Positions 24,355 through 33,978 are shown, numbered from the stretch's first letter. The stretch: DNA of 64,000 nt from Staphylococcus xylosus (GCF_002732165.1 NZ_MRZO01000002.1:355603-419602), one strand, 5' to 3'. Notes: generated from the letters alone by a model not told the origin. Program-made: numbers and translations.

Positions 24355-25434
24355 ATGAATAAGCCCAAATATCAAATTGTAGCGAATGAAATAAAGGAAA
24401 AAATAATAAATAAAACATATCAAGTCGGCATGTTGTTACCAACAGAAAAACAATTTCAGGATAGATATAATGTGAGTCGCTATACGATAAGACAGGCGAT
24501 GGATGTACTTGTTCAAGAGGGATTTATAAAAAAGAAAAAGGGTTCAGGTTCTTATGTTAGCTATAGTTATTTGAACGCGCGCCAAACGCATGAAACTAAA
24601 AAAATAGGTGTTATCGTGACATATTTATCGGATTATATTTTTCCAAGTATCATTAGAGGTATAGAAAACGTGTTAAGAAAAAATGGCTATTCCTTGATAC
24701 TAGCAAGTACGAATAATAATCATGAAGAAGAACGTAAATGCTTAGAAATGATGTTAAACCAAGGTGTGACAGGATTAATTATAGAACCTACTAAAAGTAA
24801 TGTTTATAATCCAAATCTATCTTATTATTCACTGTTCAAACAACGTGATATTCCGATTTTAATGATAAATGCAAAATATGATGAATTGAATTTACCGTAT
24901 ACAGCTATTGATGATGTGAAGTCAGGTTACTTAGCGACTAAGTATTTGATTGATCATGGGCATGAGCATATTGCGCTGATTACGAAAATTGATGACAACC
25001 AAGGTAAACTAAGGATGAAGGGTTATTTTAATGCCTTTGAAAGTAATCATATTCTGTTTAAAGGTGAACATATTTATACCTTTGATACTGAAAGTAAACC
25101 ACAAGTAATCGAACAAATTGTAGAACATATTTGTAATAAAAAGATTAACATTACTGGTTTGGTTTGCTATAACGATGCTATTGCATATGAAGTCATGCAA
25201 GAATTAAAAAAAAGAAATATGCAAATACCGAATGACTTATCGGTTGTAGGACAAGACAATTCAGTGTTAAGTAAGTTGAGTGAGATGGATTTAACTACAA
25301 CTTCCCATCCTCAAGAATTACTAGGTAGTAGAGCGGCTGAGTGGATGATTAGTGCAATAGATACAGATAAACAACAAACATCACAACTCATAGATACATA
25401 TATTATAGAGCGTAATTCAGTGAAAAAAATATAA
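24355..25434 (+). CDS. araR: Arabinose-responsive GntR/LacI-type repressor AraR
   Basis: 359 residues. N-terminal GntR winged helix (about 1-70; PTEKQFQDRYNVSRYTIRQA) fused to a LacI-type periplasmic-binding-like sensor (KIGVIVTYLSDYIFPSIIRG, YNDAIAYEVMQEL, VVGQDNS). This fusion is diagnostic of AraR of Firmicutes, which releases its operators on binding L-arabinose. It lies immediately before the ara genes, separated from them by its terminator and two operator copies. Its own promoter carries a palindrome. Confidence 0.93.
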   Translation: MNKPKYQIVANEIKEKIINKTYQVGMLLPTEKQFQDRYNVSRYTIRQAMDVLVQEGFIKKKKGSGSYVSYSYLNARQTHETKKIGVIVTYLSDYIFPSIIRGIENVLRKNGYSLILASTNNNHEEERKCLEMMLNQGVTGLIIEPTKSNVYNPNLSYYSLFKQRDIPILMINAKYDELNLPYTAIDDVKSGYLATKYLIDHGHEHIALITKIDDNQGKLRMKGYFNAFESNHILFKGEHIYTFDTESKPQVIEQIVEHICNKKINITGLVCYNDAIAYEVMQELKKRNMQIPNDLSVVGQDNSVLSKLSEMDLTTTSHPQELLGSRAAEWMISAIDTDKQQTSQLIDTYIIERNSVKKI

Positions 25435-25440
25435 ATACTG

Positions 25441-25479
25441 ACTCAAACTAATTATTATGTTGGTTTGAGTCTTTTTTAT
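25441..25479 (+). terminator. Terminator of araR
   Basis: ACTCAAAC and GTTTGAGT arms around an AT-rich loop, followed by CTTTTTT. Confidence 0.8.
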
Positions 25480-25483
25480 TATC

Positions 25484-25530
25484 TGACATGTACGGACAAA
25501 ATATATTAACAATTGACATGTACGGACAAA
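25484..25530 (+). promoter_or_regulatory. Tandem AraR operators overlapping the araB promoter
   Basis: TGACATGTACGGACAAA occurs at 25484-25500 and again at 25514-25530, exactly 30 bp (three helical turns) apart. TTGACA at 25513-25518 is the probable -35, embedded in the second copy, with TAAGGT or TATAAG as -10. The core resembles the TTGTNCGTACA-type half-sites of Bacillus AraR. Confidence 0.8.
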
Positions 25531-25573
25531 TGATATAAGGTATATTTGACAGTTTTCAAAGGGGCGTTAAAAT

Positions 25574-27196
25574 ATGTATGATTTGAATAGGAATTTAAAG
25601 AGTGAAGATATTTCAATAGGAATTGAACTAGGCTCCACGAGAATTAAAACTGTAGCTATAGATCAGGATTTAAACACTGTAGCTACAGGGAATTTTGAAT
25701 GGGAGAACCAATTCATCGATGGATATTGGACATATTCTATTAATGATATTTGGGTTGGTTTGCAGAAAAGTTATAGCGCAATGACAGTAGAAATCAAAGA
25801 AAAATATGATTTAACCCTAAGAAAAGTGAGATCCATTGGGGTGAGTGGTATGATGCACGGCTATTTAGCATTTGATAAAAACGAAGACTTGCTCGTACCA
25901 TTTAGGACTTGGAGAAATGGCAACACAGCTGAAGCGGCAAAGTTACTTAGCGAAGCATTTCAATTTAACATACCTGAACGCTGGAGTATTGCACATTTGT
26001 ATCAGGCTATATTGGATAAGGAACCCCATATAAATCGAATAACTTATTTAACTACATTAGCTGGATATGTACATTGGTACTTAACTGGCGAAAAGGTTTT
26101 AGGTATAGGTGATGCTTCAGGTATGTTTCCTATAGACGTTGATACAAAAAGTTATAGAAAAGATTTGCTAGAGGAAGCAAATCATATTTTTAAAACAGAG
26201 CATTTTGAAAATTCAGTTGAAAAGATATTACCTGAAATTAAATTAGCTGGTGAAAATGGGGGACTGCTCACAGAAGACGGGGCGACATTACTAGATTCTT
26301 CCGGCAATCTTGAAGCAGGCATTTTGATGTGTCCCCCAGAAGGTGACGCTGGTACAGGTATGGTTGCAACAAATACAGTTGCTCAGAATACAGGTAATAT
26401 ATCCGCTGGCACAAGTGCGTTTGCCATGGTTGTACTATCAAATGCTTTAAAAGACATGTACCCCGAGATTGATGTTGTGACAACTCCTGATGGCAGCGAA
26501 GTAGCCATGATTCATACTAATAATTGTACTTCAGATATTAATGATTGGATGAATTTATTTGGTGAAGTGTTAAGTGTCATGGGCGTTGATTTTTCATCTG
26601 ATGATTTGTACGGACATATTTTCAAGCATTCATTAAGTAGTGATGATAACATAGGTGGTTTACTTTCATATAATTATGTCTCTGGAGAGAATATCACAGA
26701 TGTAGAAACTGGCTATCCGTTATTTATACGAGAACCTAATTATCAGTTCAATTTAGCAAATTTTATGAAAATGCATTTATTTAGTGCCTTTAGTACTTTA
26801 AAAATTGGTATGGATTTACTAAAGGAAAATGAATCTATCGACATAGATAAGTTAATTGCTCATGGTGGGATATTTAAAACAGAAGAAATCGCTCAACAAG
26901 TGCTAGCTTCTGCACTTGAACAACCTATAACGGTTATGGAAACGGCAAGTGAAGGTGGTGCATGGGGCATTAGTGTTTTAGCATATTATGTCGCATTAGA
27001 TACTGAAGCACCGTTAGATGTATTCCTTAATGAGTCTGTATTTATAAACACTAAAGAAAGTACATTAAAACCAATAGAACAAGAAGTTGTTAATTTTAAT
27101 AACTATGTAGAAAAAATGAAAAATGGATTATCGATTGAACAATCGGCATCTAAATATTTAGGAGGGGATACGAATGCTCGAAGCGTTAAAATCTGA
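25574..27196 (+). CDS. araB: Ribulokinase AraB (FGGY family)
   Basis: 540 residues, the normal length for this type of AraB. FGGY kinase with N-terminal phosphate loop GIELGSTRIKTVAID, GVSGMMHGYLAF, and C-terminal AHGGIFKTEEIAQQVLASAL and ASEGGAWG. It phosphorylates L-ribulose made by AraA. It starts after AAGGGG and overlaps araD by 23 bp. First gene of the operon downstream of the AraR operators. It belongs to the less-studied Firmicute branch of FGGY kinases, so ribulokinase activity is inferred partly from its neighbours. Confidence 0.88.
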   Translation: MYDLNRNLKSEDISIGIELGSTRIKTVAIDQDLNTVATGNFEWENQFIDGYWTYSINDIWVGLQKSYSAMTVEIKEKYDLTLRKVRSIGVSGMMHGYLAFDKNEDLLVPFRTWRNGNTAEAAKLLSEAFQFNIPERWSIAHLYQAILDKEPHINRITYLTTLAGYVHWYLTGEKVLGIGDASGMFPIDVDTKSYRKDLLEEANHIFKTEHFENSVEKILPEIKLAGENGGLLTEDGATLLDSSGNLEAGILMCPPEGDAGTGMVATNTVAQNTGNISAGTSAFAMVVLSNALKDMYPEIDVVTTPDGSEVAMIHTNNCTSDINDWMNLFGEVLSVMGVDFSSDDLYGHIFKHSLSSDDNIGGLLSYNYVSGENITDVETGYPLFIREPNYQFNLANFMKMHLFSAFSTLKIGMDLLKENESIDIDKLIAHGGIFKTEEIAQQVLASALEQPITVMETASEGGAWGISVLAYYVALDTEAPLDVFLNESVFINTKESTLKPIEQEVVNFNNYVEKMKNGLSIEQSASKYLGGDTNARSVKI

Positions 27197-27869
27197 AGTA
27201 TATAAAGCGAATTTAGAATTACCTAATAGAGGCTTAATTAAGTATACATGGGGTAATGTCAGTGCGTTTGATTCAGAATCACAGCTATTTGTTATTAAAC
27301 CAAGTGGTGTGGATTATGATGAAATGAGGCCTGAGGATATGGTGGTTTGTAATTTAGACTGTGAAATTGTTGAGGGGGATTTGAAACCATCTTCAGATAT
27401 GCCAACACATGCAGTGCTATATAAAAAATTCGACGACATTGGAAGTGTAGTGCATACACATTCACCTTGGGCGACTACTTGGGCACAATCTGGACTGTCA
27501 GTTCCTGCGATGGGTACCACACACGCGGATACATTCTATGGGGATATTCCATGCGCAAGATTTTTAACAACAGAAGAAATAAACAAGGATTATGAGTATG
27601 AAACAGGGAATGTCATCGTTGAAACATTTGATGAAAAAGGGATAAACCCACATGAAGTACCTGCTGTTTTACTACATGGACATGCACCGTTTATATGGGG
27701 AGAAAGTTGTGACAAGGCCGTCATGAATGCAGTTGTTTTAGAAGAAATATGCAAAATGAATATATTTACACGTCAGTTAAATCCATTTGCTGAAACATTA
27801 CCTAAAGCAATACTCGACAAGCACTTTGAAAGAAAACACGGAAAGAACGCCTACTATGGCCAACAATAA
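27174..27869 (+). CDS. araD: L-ribulose-5-phosphate 4-epimerase AraD
   Basis: 231 residues, class II aldolase/epimerase family. Metal-binding histidines are visible in VVHTHSPWATTWA and LLHGHAPFIWG; the opening LPNRGLIKYTWGNVSA and IKPSGVDYDEM are typical of AraD. It converts L-ribulose-5-phosphate to D-xylulose-5-phosphate, linking arabinose to the same pool that XylB feeds. Ribosome site GGAGGGG lies inside the end of araB, indicating coupled translation. Confidence 0.95.
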   Translation: MLEALKSEVYKANLELPNRGLIKYTWGNVSAFDSESQLFVIKPSGVDYDEMRPEDMVVCNLDCEIVEGDLKPSSDMPTHAVLYKKFDDIGSVVHTHSPWATTWAQSGLSVPAMGTTHADTFYGDIPCARFLTTEEINKDYEYETGNVIVETFDEKGINPHEVPAVLLHGHAPFIWGESCDKAVMNAVVLEEICKMNIFTRQLNPFAETLPKAILDKHFERKHGKNAYYGQQ

Positions 27870-27881
27870 GGGGGAAACAAA

Positions 27882-29302
27882 ATGACAAATATAAAGAAAT
27901 TCTGGTTTGTAGTTGGATCACAAGCACTATATGGTGAACAGGCATTAGATCAAGTTAAACAAAATGCTCAAAATATAGCTGACGGGTTGAATAAAAGCGA
28001 CATATTACCTTTTGAGATTGAATTACAGCCTAAATTGCAGTCTCAGCAGATATCATTACTGAAATTATGAAAGAAGCTAATTATCGTGATGATATTTTAG
28101 GTGTTATTACTTGGATGCATACATTTTCACCAGCAAAAATGTGGATAAGAGGTACTAAATTACTACAAAAACCACTATTACATTTAGCGACACAATACAA
28201 CGAAGATATTTCTTGGGAAAACATCGATATGGATTATATGAATCTACATCAATCGGCACATGGGGATAGAGAATATGGTTATATTAATCGCCGCTTGAAT
28301 AAAAATAATGAAGTTATATTTGGTCATTGGAAAGACGCAAATGTGCAACAGCAATTAAGAGATTGGATGCTTATAGCCAATGCTTATAGTGAAAGTTTTA
28401 ATTTAAAAGTAGCTAGATTTGGTGACAATATGCGTAATGTGGCAGTAACAGAAGGAGATAAGATAGAAGCACAAATTCAATATGGCTGGACTGTTGATTA
28501 CTATGGTATCGGTGATTTAGTCGAATACATTAATCAAGTTTCTGATGAAAACATAGATGAATTATTTAAAACATACGAAAATTTATACGAATTTGATTAT
28601 AGAAATTATAGTGAAGAAGAATTTAATAGTTCAGTTAAAGAACAAATTAAGTACGAAATCGCAATCAAACAATTCTTGGATGCCGGTGGTTATACTGCTT
28701 TCACTTCAAACTTTGAAGATCTACACGGTATGCAACAATTACCAGGTTTAGCAGTACAAAGATTAAATGAACAAGGATATGGATTTGCCGGCGAAGGGGA
28801 CTGGAAGACAGCAGCATTAGACCGTTTGTTGAAAATTGCTGCAGAAAATGAATCAACAGGATTTATGGAAGATTATACGTATGATTTAAGAAGCAGCCAT
28901 TCACATATTTTAGGATCACATATGTTAGAGGTCGATCCGACACTTGCCGAAACAAAACCGAAAATTGTTGTGAATCCACTAGGCATAGGTGATAAAAATG
29001 ACCCAGCAAGGTTAGTGTTTGATGGTAAATCGGGTGAGGGTGTTGTCGTAACTATGCTTGATTTAGGGACACATTATAAATTTATTATTAATGAAATAGA
29101 AGCTAAAAGACTTGATGAACCTGCTCCTCATTTGCCGGTAGCTAGAGTGCTATGGGAAGTGAAACCATCATTAGAAAAAGGCGTTAAACATTGGATAGAA
29201 GAAGGCGGCGGACATCACACGGTACTTTCTCTGAAATTAACACGATTACAAATAGAAATATTGTTGAAAATGTTTGACGCGGAATACACGCTAATTAATT
29301 GA
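27882..29302 (+). pseudogene. araA: L-arabinose isomerase AraA, interrupted by a frameshift
   Basis: The product is recognisable from end to end: MTNIKKFWFVVGSQALYGE at the start, then TWMHTFSPAKMW, RFGDNMRNVAVTEGDK, FAGEGDWKTAALDR and the final GGGHHTVLS region. However, the reading frame breaks at about 28041-28044. The first part runs into a stop at 28070. The rest (SADIITEIMKEANY...) is in another frame, as expected for loss of one base near CAGTCTCAGCAG. An ATG at 28067 overlaps the first stop (ATGA) but has no ribosome site. Either the isomerase is inactive and arabinose growth lost, or this is a sequence error. The operon is otherwise intact. Confidence 0.85.
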
Positions 29303-29372
29303 TTGTCAAAAACGTTTGTCGTGAATTGATGCATATGTGGTTAAGTTTTTCATTAAAAAGAGGGTGAATGGG

Positions 29373-30776
29373 ATGAAAGTTAACAGTAAGGTTTCAAATC
29401 GTTTTATCTATTTCTTTGGAGCATTCGGTGGTATATTATTCGGTTATGATATAGGGGTTATGACTGGAGCGCTACCATTTTTAAGAGAAAACTGGGGTAT
29501 CGAAAGTGGATTTATTATAGGTTTAATTACATCTTCAGTTATGTTGGGGGCTATATTTGGAGGTATTTTAGCTGGTAAACTGTCGGACAAGCTAGGTAGA
29601 AGAAAAATGATATTAATTTCAGCAATTATTTTCGTTATTGGTTCAATCTTGTCAGGGATTGCGCCCCATGAGGGTAATTACTTTTTGATTATATCTAGAG
29701 TTATACTTGGTTTGGCAGTAGGTGCAGCTTCAGCATTAGTGCCTGCTTATATGTCTGAAATGGCGCCAGCGAAATATCGTGGCCAATTATCAGGTATGAA
29801 TCAAACTATGATCGTATCAGGAATGCTATTATCTTATATTGTTGATTATTATTTAAGAGGGCTACCTATAGAGATTGGTTGGAGATTAATGTTGGGTATT
29901 GCGGCTGTTCCTGCACTAATTTTATTCTTAGGTGTCTTAAGGTTACCAGAATCTCCAAGGTTCTTAATTAAAAATAATCGGTTTAAAGAAGCTAAAATGG
30001 TATTAAGTAATCTTAGAAATAATCGTAAAGTCGATGAAGAATTTGAAGAAATTAAAAAAACAATTCAAAAAGAAAATAACGTGAAAAATAATCAATCATT
30101 AGCCACATTATTTAATGGTAAATATAAATACTTAGTAGTTGCGGGATTAGGTGTAGCAGCATTTCAACAGTTTCAAGGGGCGAACGCAATATTTTATTAT
30201 ATTCCATTAATTGTAGAACAAGCTACTGGAAATTCTGCGAGTGATGCGCTTATGTGGCCTATTATTCAAGGTGTAATACTTGTATTAGGGTCATTACTCT
30301 TTATTTGGATAGCCGATAAATTTAACAGAAGAACATTGCTTATGCTAGGTGGTACAGTAATGGGCTTATCGTTTATATTGCCTGCTATTATTCATATGTT
30401 TTTACCAAATGCGAATCCGATATTGATAGTAATCTTTTTAAGTATTTATGTTGCCTTTTATTCCTTTACATGGGCACCACTTACATGGGTTATTGTTGGT
30501 GAAATATTCCCGTTAGCAATTAGAGGTTTTGCTTCGGGTAGTGCGTCATCATTGAACTGGATTGGTTCTTTCTTAGTTGGTCTTTTGTTCCCAATTATGA
30601 CAGCTTACTTCTCACAACAAATTGTTTTTGCAATCTTTGGTGTTATTTGTATACTCGGTGTATTATTTGTGAAAAAATTTGTTCCAGAATCAAGAGGTCG
30701 TACACTTGAAGAGATTGAAGCAATTGGAGAGTCACACAATTCGAATAAGGTTAATGCACAAGTGAAAAATATATAA
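29373..30776 (+). CDS. MFS sugar:proton symporter, probable L-arabinose transporter (AraE-like)
   Basis: 467 residues, twelve membrane helices, sugar-porter family. Visible motifs are GGILFGYDIGVMTGALPF, KLSDKLGRRK, the PAYMSEMAPAKYRGQ region, PESPRFL, the QQFQGANAIFYY segment and PESRGRTLEEIE at the C-terminus. It ends the araBDA operon, hence a pentose importer, probably arabinose. Start 29373 has GAGGG 8-9 nt upstream. A long hairpin terminator follows at 30810-30868. Confidence 0.88.
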   Translation: MKVNSKVSNRFIYFFGAFGGILFGYDIGVMTGALPFLRENWGIESGFIIGLITSSVMLGAIFGGILAGKLSDKLGRRKMILISAIIFVIGSILSGIAPHEGNYFLIISRVILGLAVGAASALVPAYMSEMAPAKYRGQLSGMNQTMIVSGMLLSYIVDYYLRGLPIEIGWRLMLGIAAVPALILFLGVLRLPESPRFLIKNNRFKEAKMVLSNLRNNRKVDEEFEEIKKTIQKENNVKNNQSLATLFNGKYKYLVVAGLGVAAFQQFQGANAIFYYIPLIVEQATGNSASDALMWPIIQGVILVLGSLLFIWIADKFNRRTLLMLGGTVMGLSFILPAIIHMFLPNANPILIVIFLSIYVAFYSFTWAPLTWVIVGEIFPLAIRGFASGSASSLNWIGSFLVGLLFPIMTAYFSQQIVFAIFGVICILGVLFVKKFVPESRGRTLEEIEAIGESHNSNKVNAQVKNI

Positions 30777-30809
30777 TAATTTAAGTAGAAAACAATGTGG
30801 TAGATCAAA

Positions 30810-30868
30810 AAAAGACCTTTTCTATGAAACGCTTCAATTAAGAAGGGTTTCTAGAAAAGGCCTTTTTA
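30810..30868. terminator. Terminator between the arabinose transporter and the PSM-like gene
   Basis: AAAGACCTTTTCTA extends through an imperfect long stem to TAGAAAAGGCCTTTTT. It serves both convergent genes. Confidence 0.8.
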
Positions 30869-30879
30869 ATGCATATGTT

Positions 30880-31010
30880 TATTTAAAGAAACCTAAAACG
30901 AAGTCTACACCTTTACCTAAAACCTCTGCGATGCTTACGCCCATTGTAGCCCAGTCATGTGATAAACCTGCGCTTACTGCTTTACCAATTGCTTCTACGA
31001 TTTCTGCCAT
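30880..31010 (-). CDS. Beta-class phenol-soluble-modulin-like peptide
   Basis: On the minus strand an ATG behind AAAAGGAGTG opens a 43-residue amphipathic peptide beginning [20 protein letters not shown] and ending [10 protein letters not shown]. It resembles PSM-beta/SLUSH/gonococcal-inhibitor peptides of coagulase-negative staphylococci (AEAIA..V.A..DW.K.GTSI pattern). These surfactant peptides are usually under AgrA control and affect biofilm spreading. Counted strictly, the span is 131 bases, one short of 44 codons. So a miscount or a one-base deletion near the middle (around 30945-30962) must be checked before calling it intact. Confidence 0.6.
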
Positions 31011-31491
31011 GTGAAACACTCCTTTTTTTGAATTTAAAATTAAAACATTTGCTTTAATTTGTTAAATACAATATAACTTGTTTTATTAATTAATTGTACA
31101 AAAATGCCTAACTAAACATTTTTTATGCCTAAGTGTAATAATAGTTTTTTTATAGGAATTGTAAGTATAGTGTGTAAATTTTAATTCTTTGTAAATTTTT
31201 AATGTTGTATAACGCTTTTATTAGAATTGTGGCATGATGGTAAGTTATGAAGCTGAATTAATTATGGATCAGAGTGATTTTAATGAAGCGAAGAAAAAAT
31301 AGGATTAGGGTAATGAGATCATTTTAGCAAAATTGTTCATTATCTCTTTTTATTCATTTCACTTCTTAATATTATTAGACATATTTTTAAATGTCTTCAG
31401 TAACGCTAAGGTTTGTTTGTTTTTATATTTTATAGGTATATAATCGCATTATGAATGATAATTGACAGTGTGTTTAATAAGGGGGAAGGGC
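31011..31491. other. Intergenic region between the PSM-like gene and the ABC transporter
   Basis: Carries the leftward promoter of the peptide gene and the rightward promoter of the transporter (a TATAAT near 31434). A 23-codon frame at 31234-31302 has no ribosome site and is not called. Nothing else is recognised. Confidence 0.4.
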
Positions 31492-32220
31492 ATGTCTGAA
31501 GTTGCAGCTAAACTAACAAGTGCGACAAAATATTATGGTAAAAAGAAAGTTTTAGATCATATTAATATTGAATTACCATTTGGGAAAATTTTAGGGGTAA
31601 TTGGTCCAAGTGGTTCGGGTAAAACGACAACGATTAAGTGCCTTATGGGTATGGAGAAATTGGATGAAGGTCATGCTCAAATATTCGATACTAGTATACC
31701 CAACCGTAAAATTCTTAATGAAATTGGTTATATGGGGCAAATTGACGCGCTATATGAATCGTTAACTGCTCGAGAAAATTTAGTGTTCTTCGGTAATTTG
31801 ATGGGTTTAGACGGTGATAAGCTAAAACAAGCGATTGATAAGAATATGAAGCTAGTTAATTTAGAGAATGAATTACATCAAATTGTGAATACATTTTCAG
31901 GTGGTATGAAGCGCAGATTGTCTTTAGCGATTACATTACTGTCAAATCCTAATTTAATTATATTAGATGAGCCAACAGTGGGCATTGATCCGAGCCTTAG
32001 AAAAGATATATGGAAACAACTTAACCTACTAACAGAGGAAAATAAGTCAGTAATTGTGACAACACACGTCATGGGAGAAGCCGAACGCTGTGATTACATT
32101 GGGTTAATTATGGAAGGCCGTTTATTCACTATGGGAACACCAAAAGAACTGAAAGAGAAATTCGGTGTAAATTCTATAGAAGAAGTGTTTATAAAGGCTG
32201 AAACGGAGGCGCAATCATGA
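31492..32220 (+). CDS. ABC transporter ATP-binding protein
   Basis: 242 residues. Walker A GPSGSGKTT, Q loop (GYMGQ), signature FSGGMKRRLSLA, Walker B LIILDEPTVGIDP and the H loop VTTHVMGEAE are all present. The C-terminal tail SIEEVFIKAE is typical of drug-export type (DrrA-like) ATPases. The ATG follows GGGGGAAGGG; upstream in-frame TTG lacks a site. It overlaps the permease gene by 4 bases (ATGA). Probably exports lipophilic compounds. It is convergent with padR, so a role in phenolic tolerance is possible but unproven. Confidence 0.88.
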   Translation: MSEVAAKLTSATKYYGKKKVLDHINIELPFGKILGVIGPSGSGKTTTIKCLMGMEKLDEGHAQIFDTSIPNRKILNEIGYMGQIDALYESLTARENLVFFGNLMGLDGDKLKQAIDKNMKLVNLENELHQIVNTFSGGMKRRLSLAITLLSNPNLIILDEPTVGIDPSLRKDIWKQLNLLTEENKSVIVTTHVMGEAERCDYIGLIMEGRLFTMGTPKELKEKFGVNSIEEVFIKAETEAQS

Positions 32221-33311
32221 GATTTAAAGCCGTTTTTATAAGAGTTGCCAAGGAATTATTGAGAGATAAAAGAACATTGGCTTTAATGTTGTTCGCACCG
32301 ATTTTAGTATTAACATTGCTATATTTCGTTTTTGATACAAATTCAGAGACAAATTTAAAAATTGGTATTACTGACCATGTGCCTAACAAAATTGTAAATG
32401 AATTACCTTCAGATAAAGTGGATATAGAGAAGGTTGATTCATCAGATTCTGTAAAAAATACGATGGTAGATTCAGAGCTAGATAGTTATATTACGAAAGA
32501 TGGGTCTAAAATAGAAGTAACATATGCTAATGAAGACCCTAGTAAAACTGATGCTACGAAACAGTTACTTGCTAGTGCACTGCAGAAAAATAAAATGCAA
32601 GATATGATGAAAATTGTAGAAAAAATTCCAGATAATATGCAGCAAGGCAATAAGCAATCCTCAGAGAATTTAGAGTTGGATAATCATTATCTATATGGTA
32701 ATTCAGATAGTACGTACTTTGATAAAATGTTCCCAATTTTAATTGGTTTCTTTGTTTTCCTCTTCGTATTTTTAATATCTGGTATCGGATTACTTAGAGA
32801 GCGTACTAGCGGTACACTTGAACGTTTGTTAGCAACGTCGATTAAAAGAAGTGATATTGTGTTTGGCTATTTAGCAGGTTATGGTTTATTTGCTATATTG
32901 CAAACGTTACTCATCGTGTTTTATGCGATTATTATCTTAAACATAGAACTTGCGGGTAGTATTTGGTGGGTATTGTTAGTTAATATTTTAATCGCATTGG
33001 CCGCATTGTCTATGGGAATATTTGTTTCAACTTTTGCTAATTCTGAGTTCCAAATGATTCAGTTTATACCTATTGTAGCAATTCCTCAAATTTTTTTCTC
33101 AGGTATTATTCCTTTAGAGAATATTGCTAATTGGGTAAGTTTTATAGGTTATCTATTTCCTTTAAGATATGCAGGTGATGCATTGACACACATTATGATA
33201 AAAGGACAAGGGCTTGAATATATTTGGTTCGATATTTGTATATTATTTGTCTTTATTATCGTGTTTACTATTTTAAATATTATTGGGCTTAAACGTTATA
33301 GAAAAGTTTGA
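32217..33311 (+). CDS. ABC-2 type transporter permease
   Basis: 364 residues. One N-terminal membrane helix (RTLALMLFAPILVLTLLYFVF split), a large extracytoplasmic domain (about 40-160) and a C-terminal block of five helices with GLLRERTSGTLERLLATS and FFSGIIPLENI, the hallmark of ABC-2 export permeases (YhgE/DrrB class). Works with the preceding ATPase. A shared terminator follows. Confidence 0.87.
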   Translation: MRFKAVFIRVAKELLRDKRTLALMLFAPILVLTLLYFVFDTNSETNLKIGITDHVPNKIVNELPSDKVDIEKVDSSDSVKNTMVDSELDSYITKDGSKIEVTYANEDPSKTDATKQLLASALQKNKMQDMMKIVEKIPDNMQQGNKQSSENLELDNHYLYGNSDSTYFDKMFPILIGFFVFLFVFLISGIGLLRERTSGTLERLLATSIKRSDIVFGYLAGYGLFAILQTLLIVFYAIIILNIELAGSIWWVLLVNILIALAALSMGIFVSTFANSEFQMIQFIPIVAIPQIFFSGIIPLENIANWVSFIGYLFPLRYAGDALTHIMIKGQGLEYIWFDICILFVFIIVFTILNIIGLKRYRKV

Positions 33312-33333
33312 TTTTGTATTAACTTAAAAAACT

Positions 33334-33380
33334 AAAAGCGCCTTTCTTAACAGTATTACTGTTTAGAAAGGCGCTTTTTT
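33334..33380. terminator. Bidirectional terminator between the ABC permease and padR
   Basis: AAAGCGCCTTTCT pairs with AGAAAGGCGCTTT, extended through AACAGT/ACTGTT, with T-run and A-run at either end. Confidence 0.9.
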
Positions 33381-33924
33381 AATCTTTGAAATTTTGGTGA
33401 CAAGATTTTAGCCAATTGATATTATGTGTTTCTCTTTCAATAGCATAATCTAATACAAGATAATGCCCAAAATGTTGTTCTTGAGATGCTTCATTACTAA
33501 ATAATGCCGTACGTCTTTCTTTTAAATGTTCTAACTTTAATTCGTGTAAATGAATTTGCTCGTCAAACATTACTGGTAATATAGGATCATTTCTATCATT
33601 AATAAAATACAATTTTAAATTGAATTCATTTTTGTGAACTGACAACTCAGGTGTTGGGGACACTAACCATTCATTCAGTAATTGTCGTCCTGTGTCTGTA
33701 ATAGCATATATCTTTTTTTCTAACTTTTCTCCTGTTATTTCAATCGTTTTATCAATTAAAAGACGACCATGCAATTTTTTTAATTCAGGATAAATTTGAC
33801 TGTGATTTGCTTGCCAAAATTCACCAATATCACGTTCAAAAGCTTTCTTTATATCATAACCAGACATACGTTCATTTTTTAAAAGGCCTAGTAATACATA
33901 TTGTAATATGTTTTTTTGTGCCAT
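33379..33924 (-). CDS. padR: Phenolic-acid-responsive repressor PadR
   Basis: 181 residues. PadR winged helix at the N-terminus (LQYVLLGLLKNERMSGYDI, FWQANHSQIYPELKKL) followed by the C-terminal dimerisation helices of the Vir/PadR class (INWLKSCHQNF). It represses padC until phenolic acids such as ferulate, p-coumarate or caffeate are present. Divergent from padC with a perfect palindrome between them. The ATG follows AAGGAGG. Confidence 0.93.
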   Translation of the reverse strand: MAQKNILQYVLLGLLKNERMSGYDIKKAFERDIGEFWQANHSQIYPELKKLHGRLLIDKTIEITGEKLEKKIYAITDTGRQLLNEWLVSPTPELSVHKNEFNLKLYFINDRNDPILPVMFDEQIHLHELKLEHLKERRTALFSNEASQEQHFGHYLVLDYAIERETHNINWLKSCHQNFKD

Positions 33925-33978
33925 AACATCCTCCTTGACGTTTTATCGAATAAAGTATAGCATTTATATGTAATCAAA

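Noticed and set aside
28067..29302. Treating the second part of araA as an independent gene
   Set aside because: No ribosome site precedes 28067, and the protein lacks the conserved first 60 residues that are found intact just upstream in another frame.
29303..29340. cre-like sequence CAAAAACGTTTGTC before the arabinose transporter
   Set aside because: Only the central CG and few flanking bases match the cre consensus; the right half fails at three conserved positions.
31234..31302. 23-codon frame starting ATGATG before the ABC exporter
   Set aside because: No ribosome site and no similarity that I recognise; probably chance.
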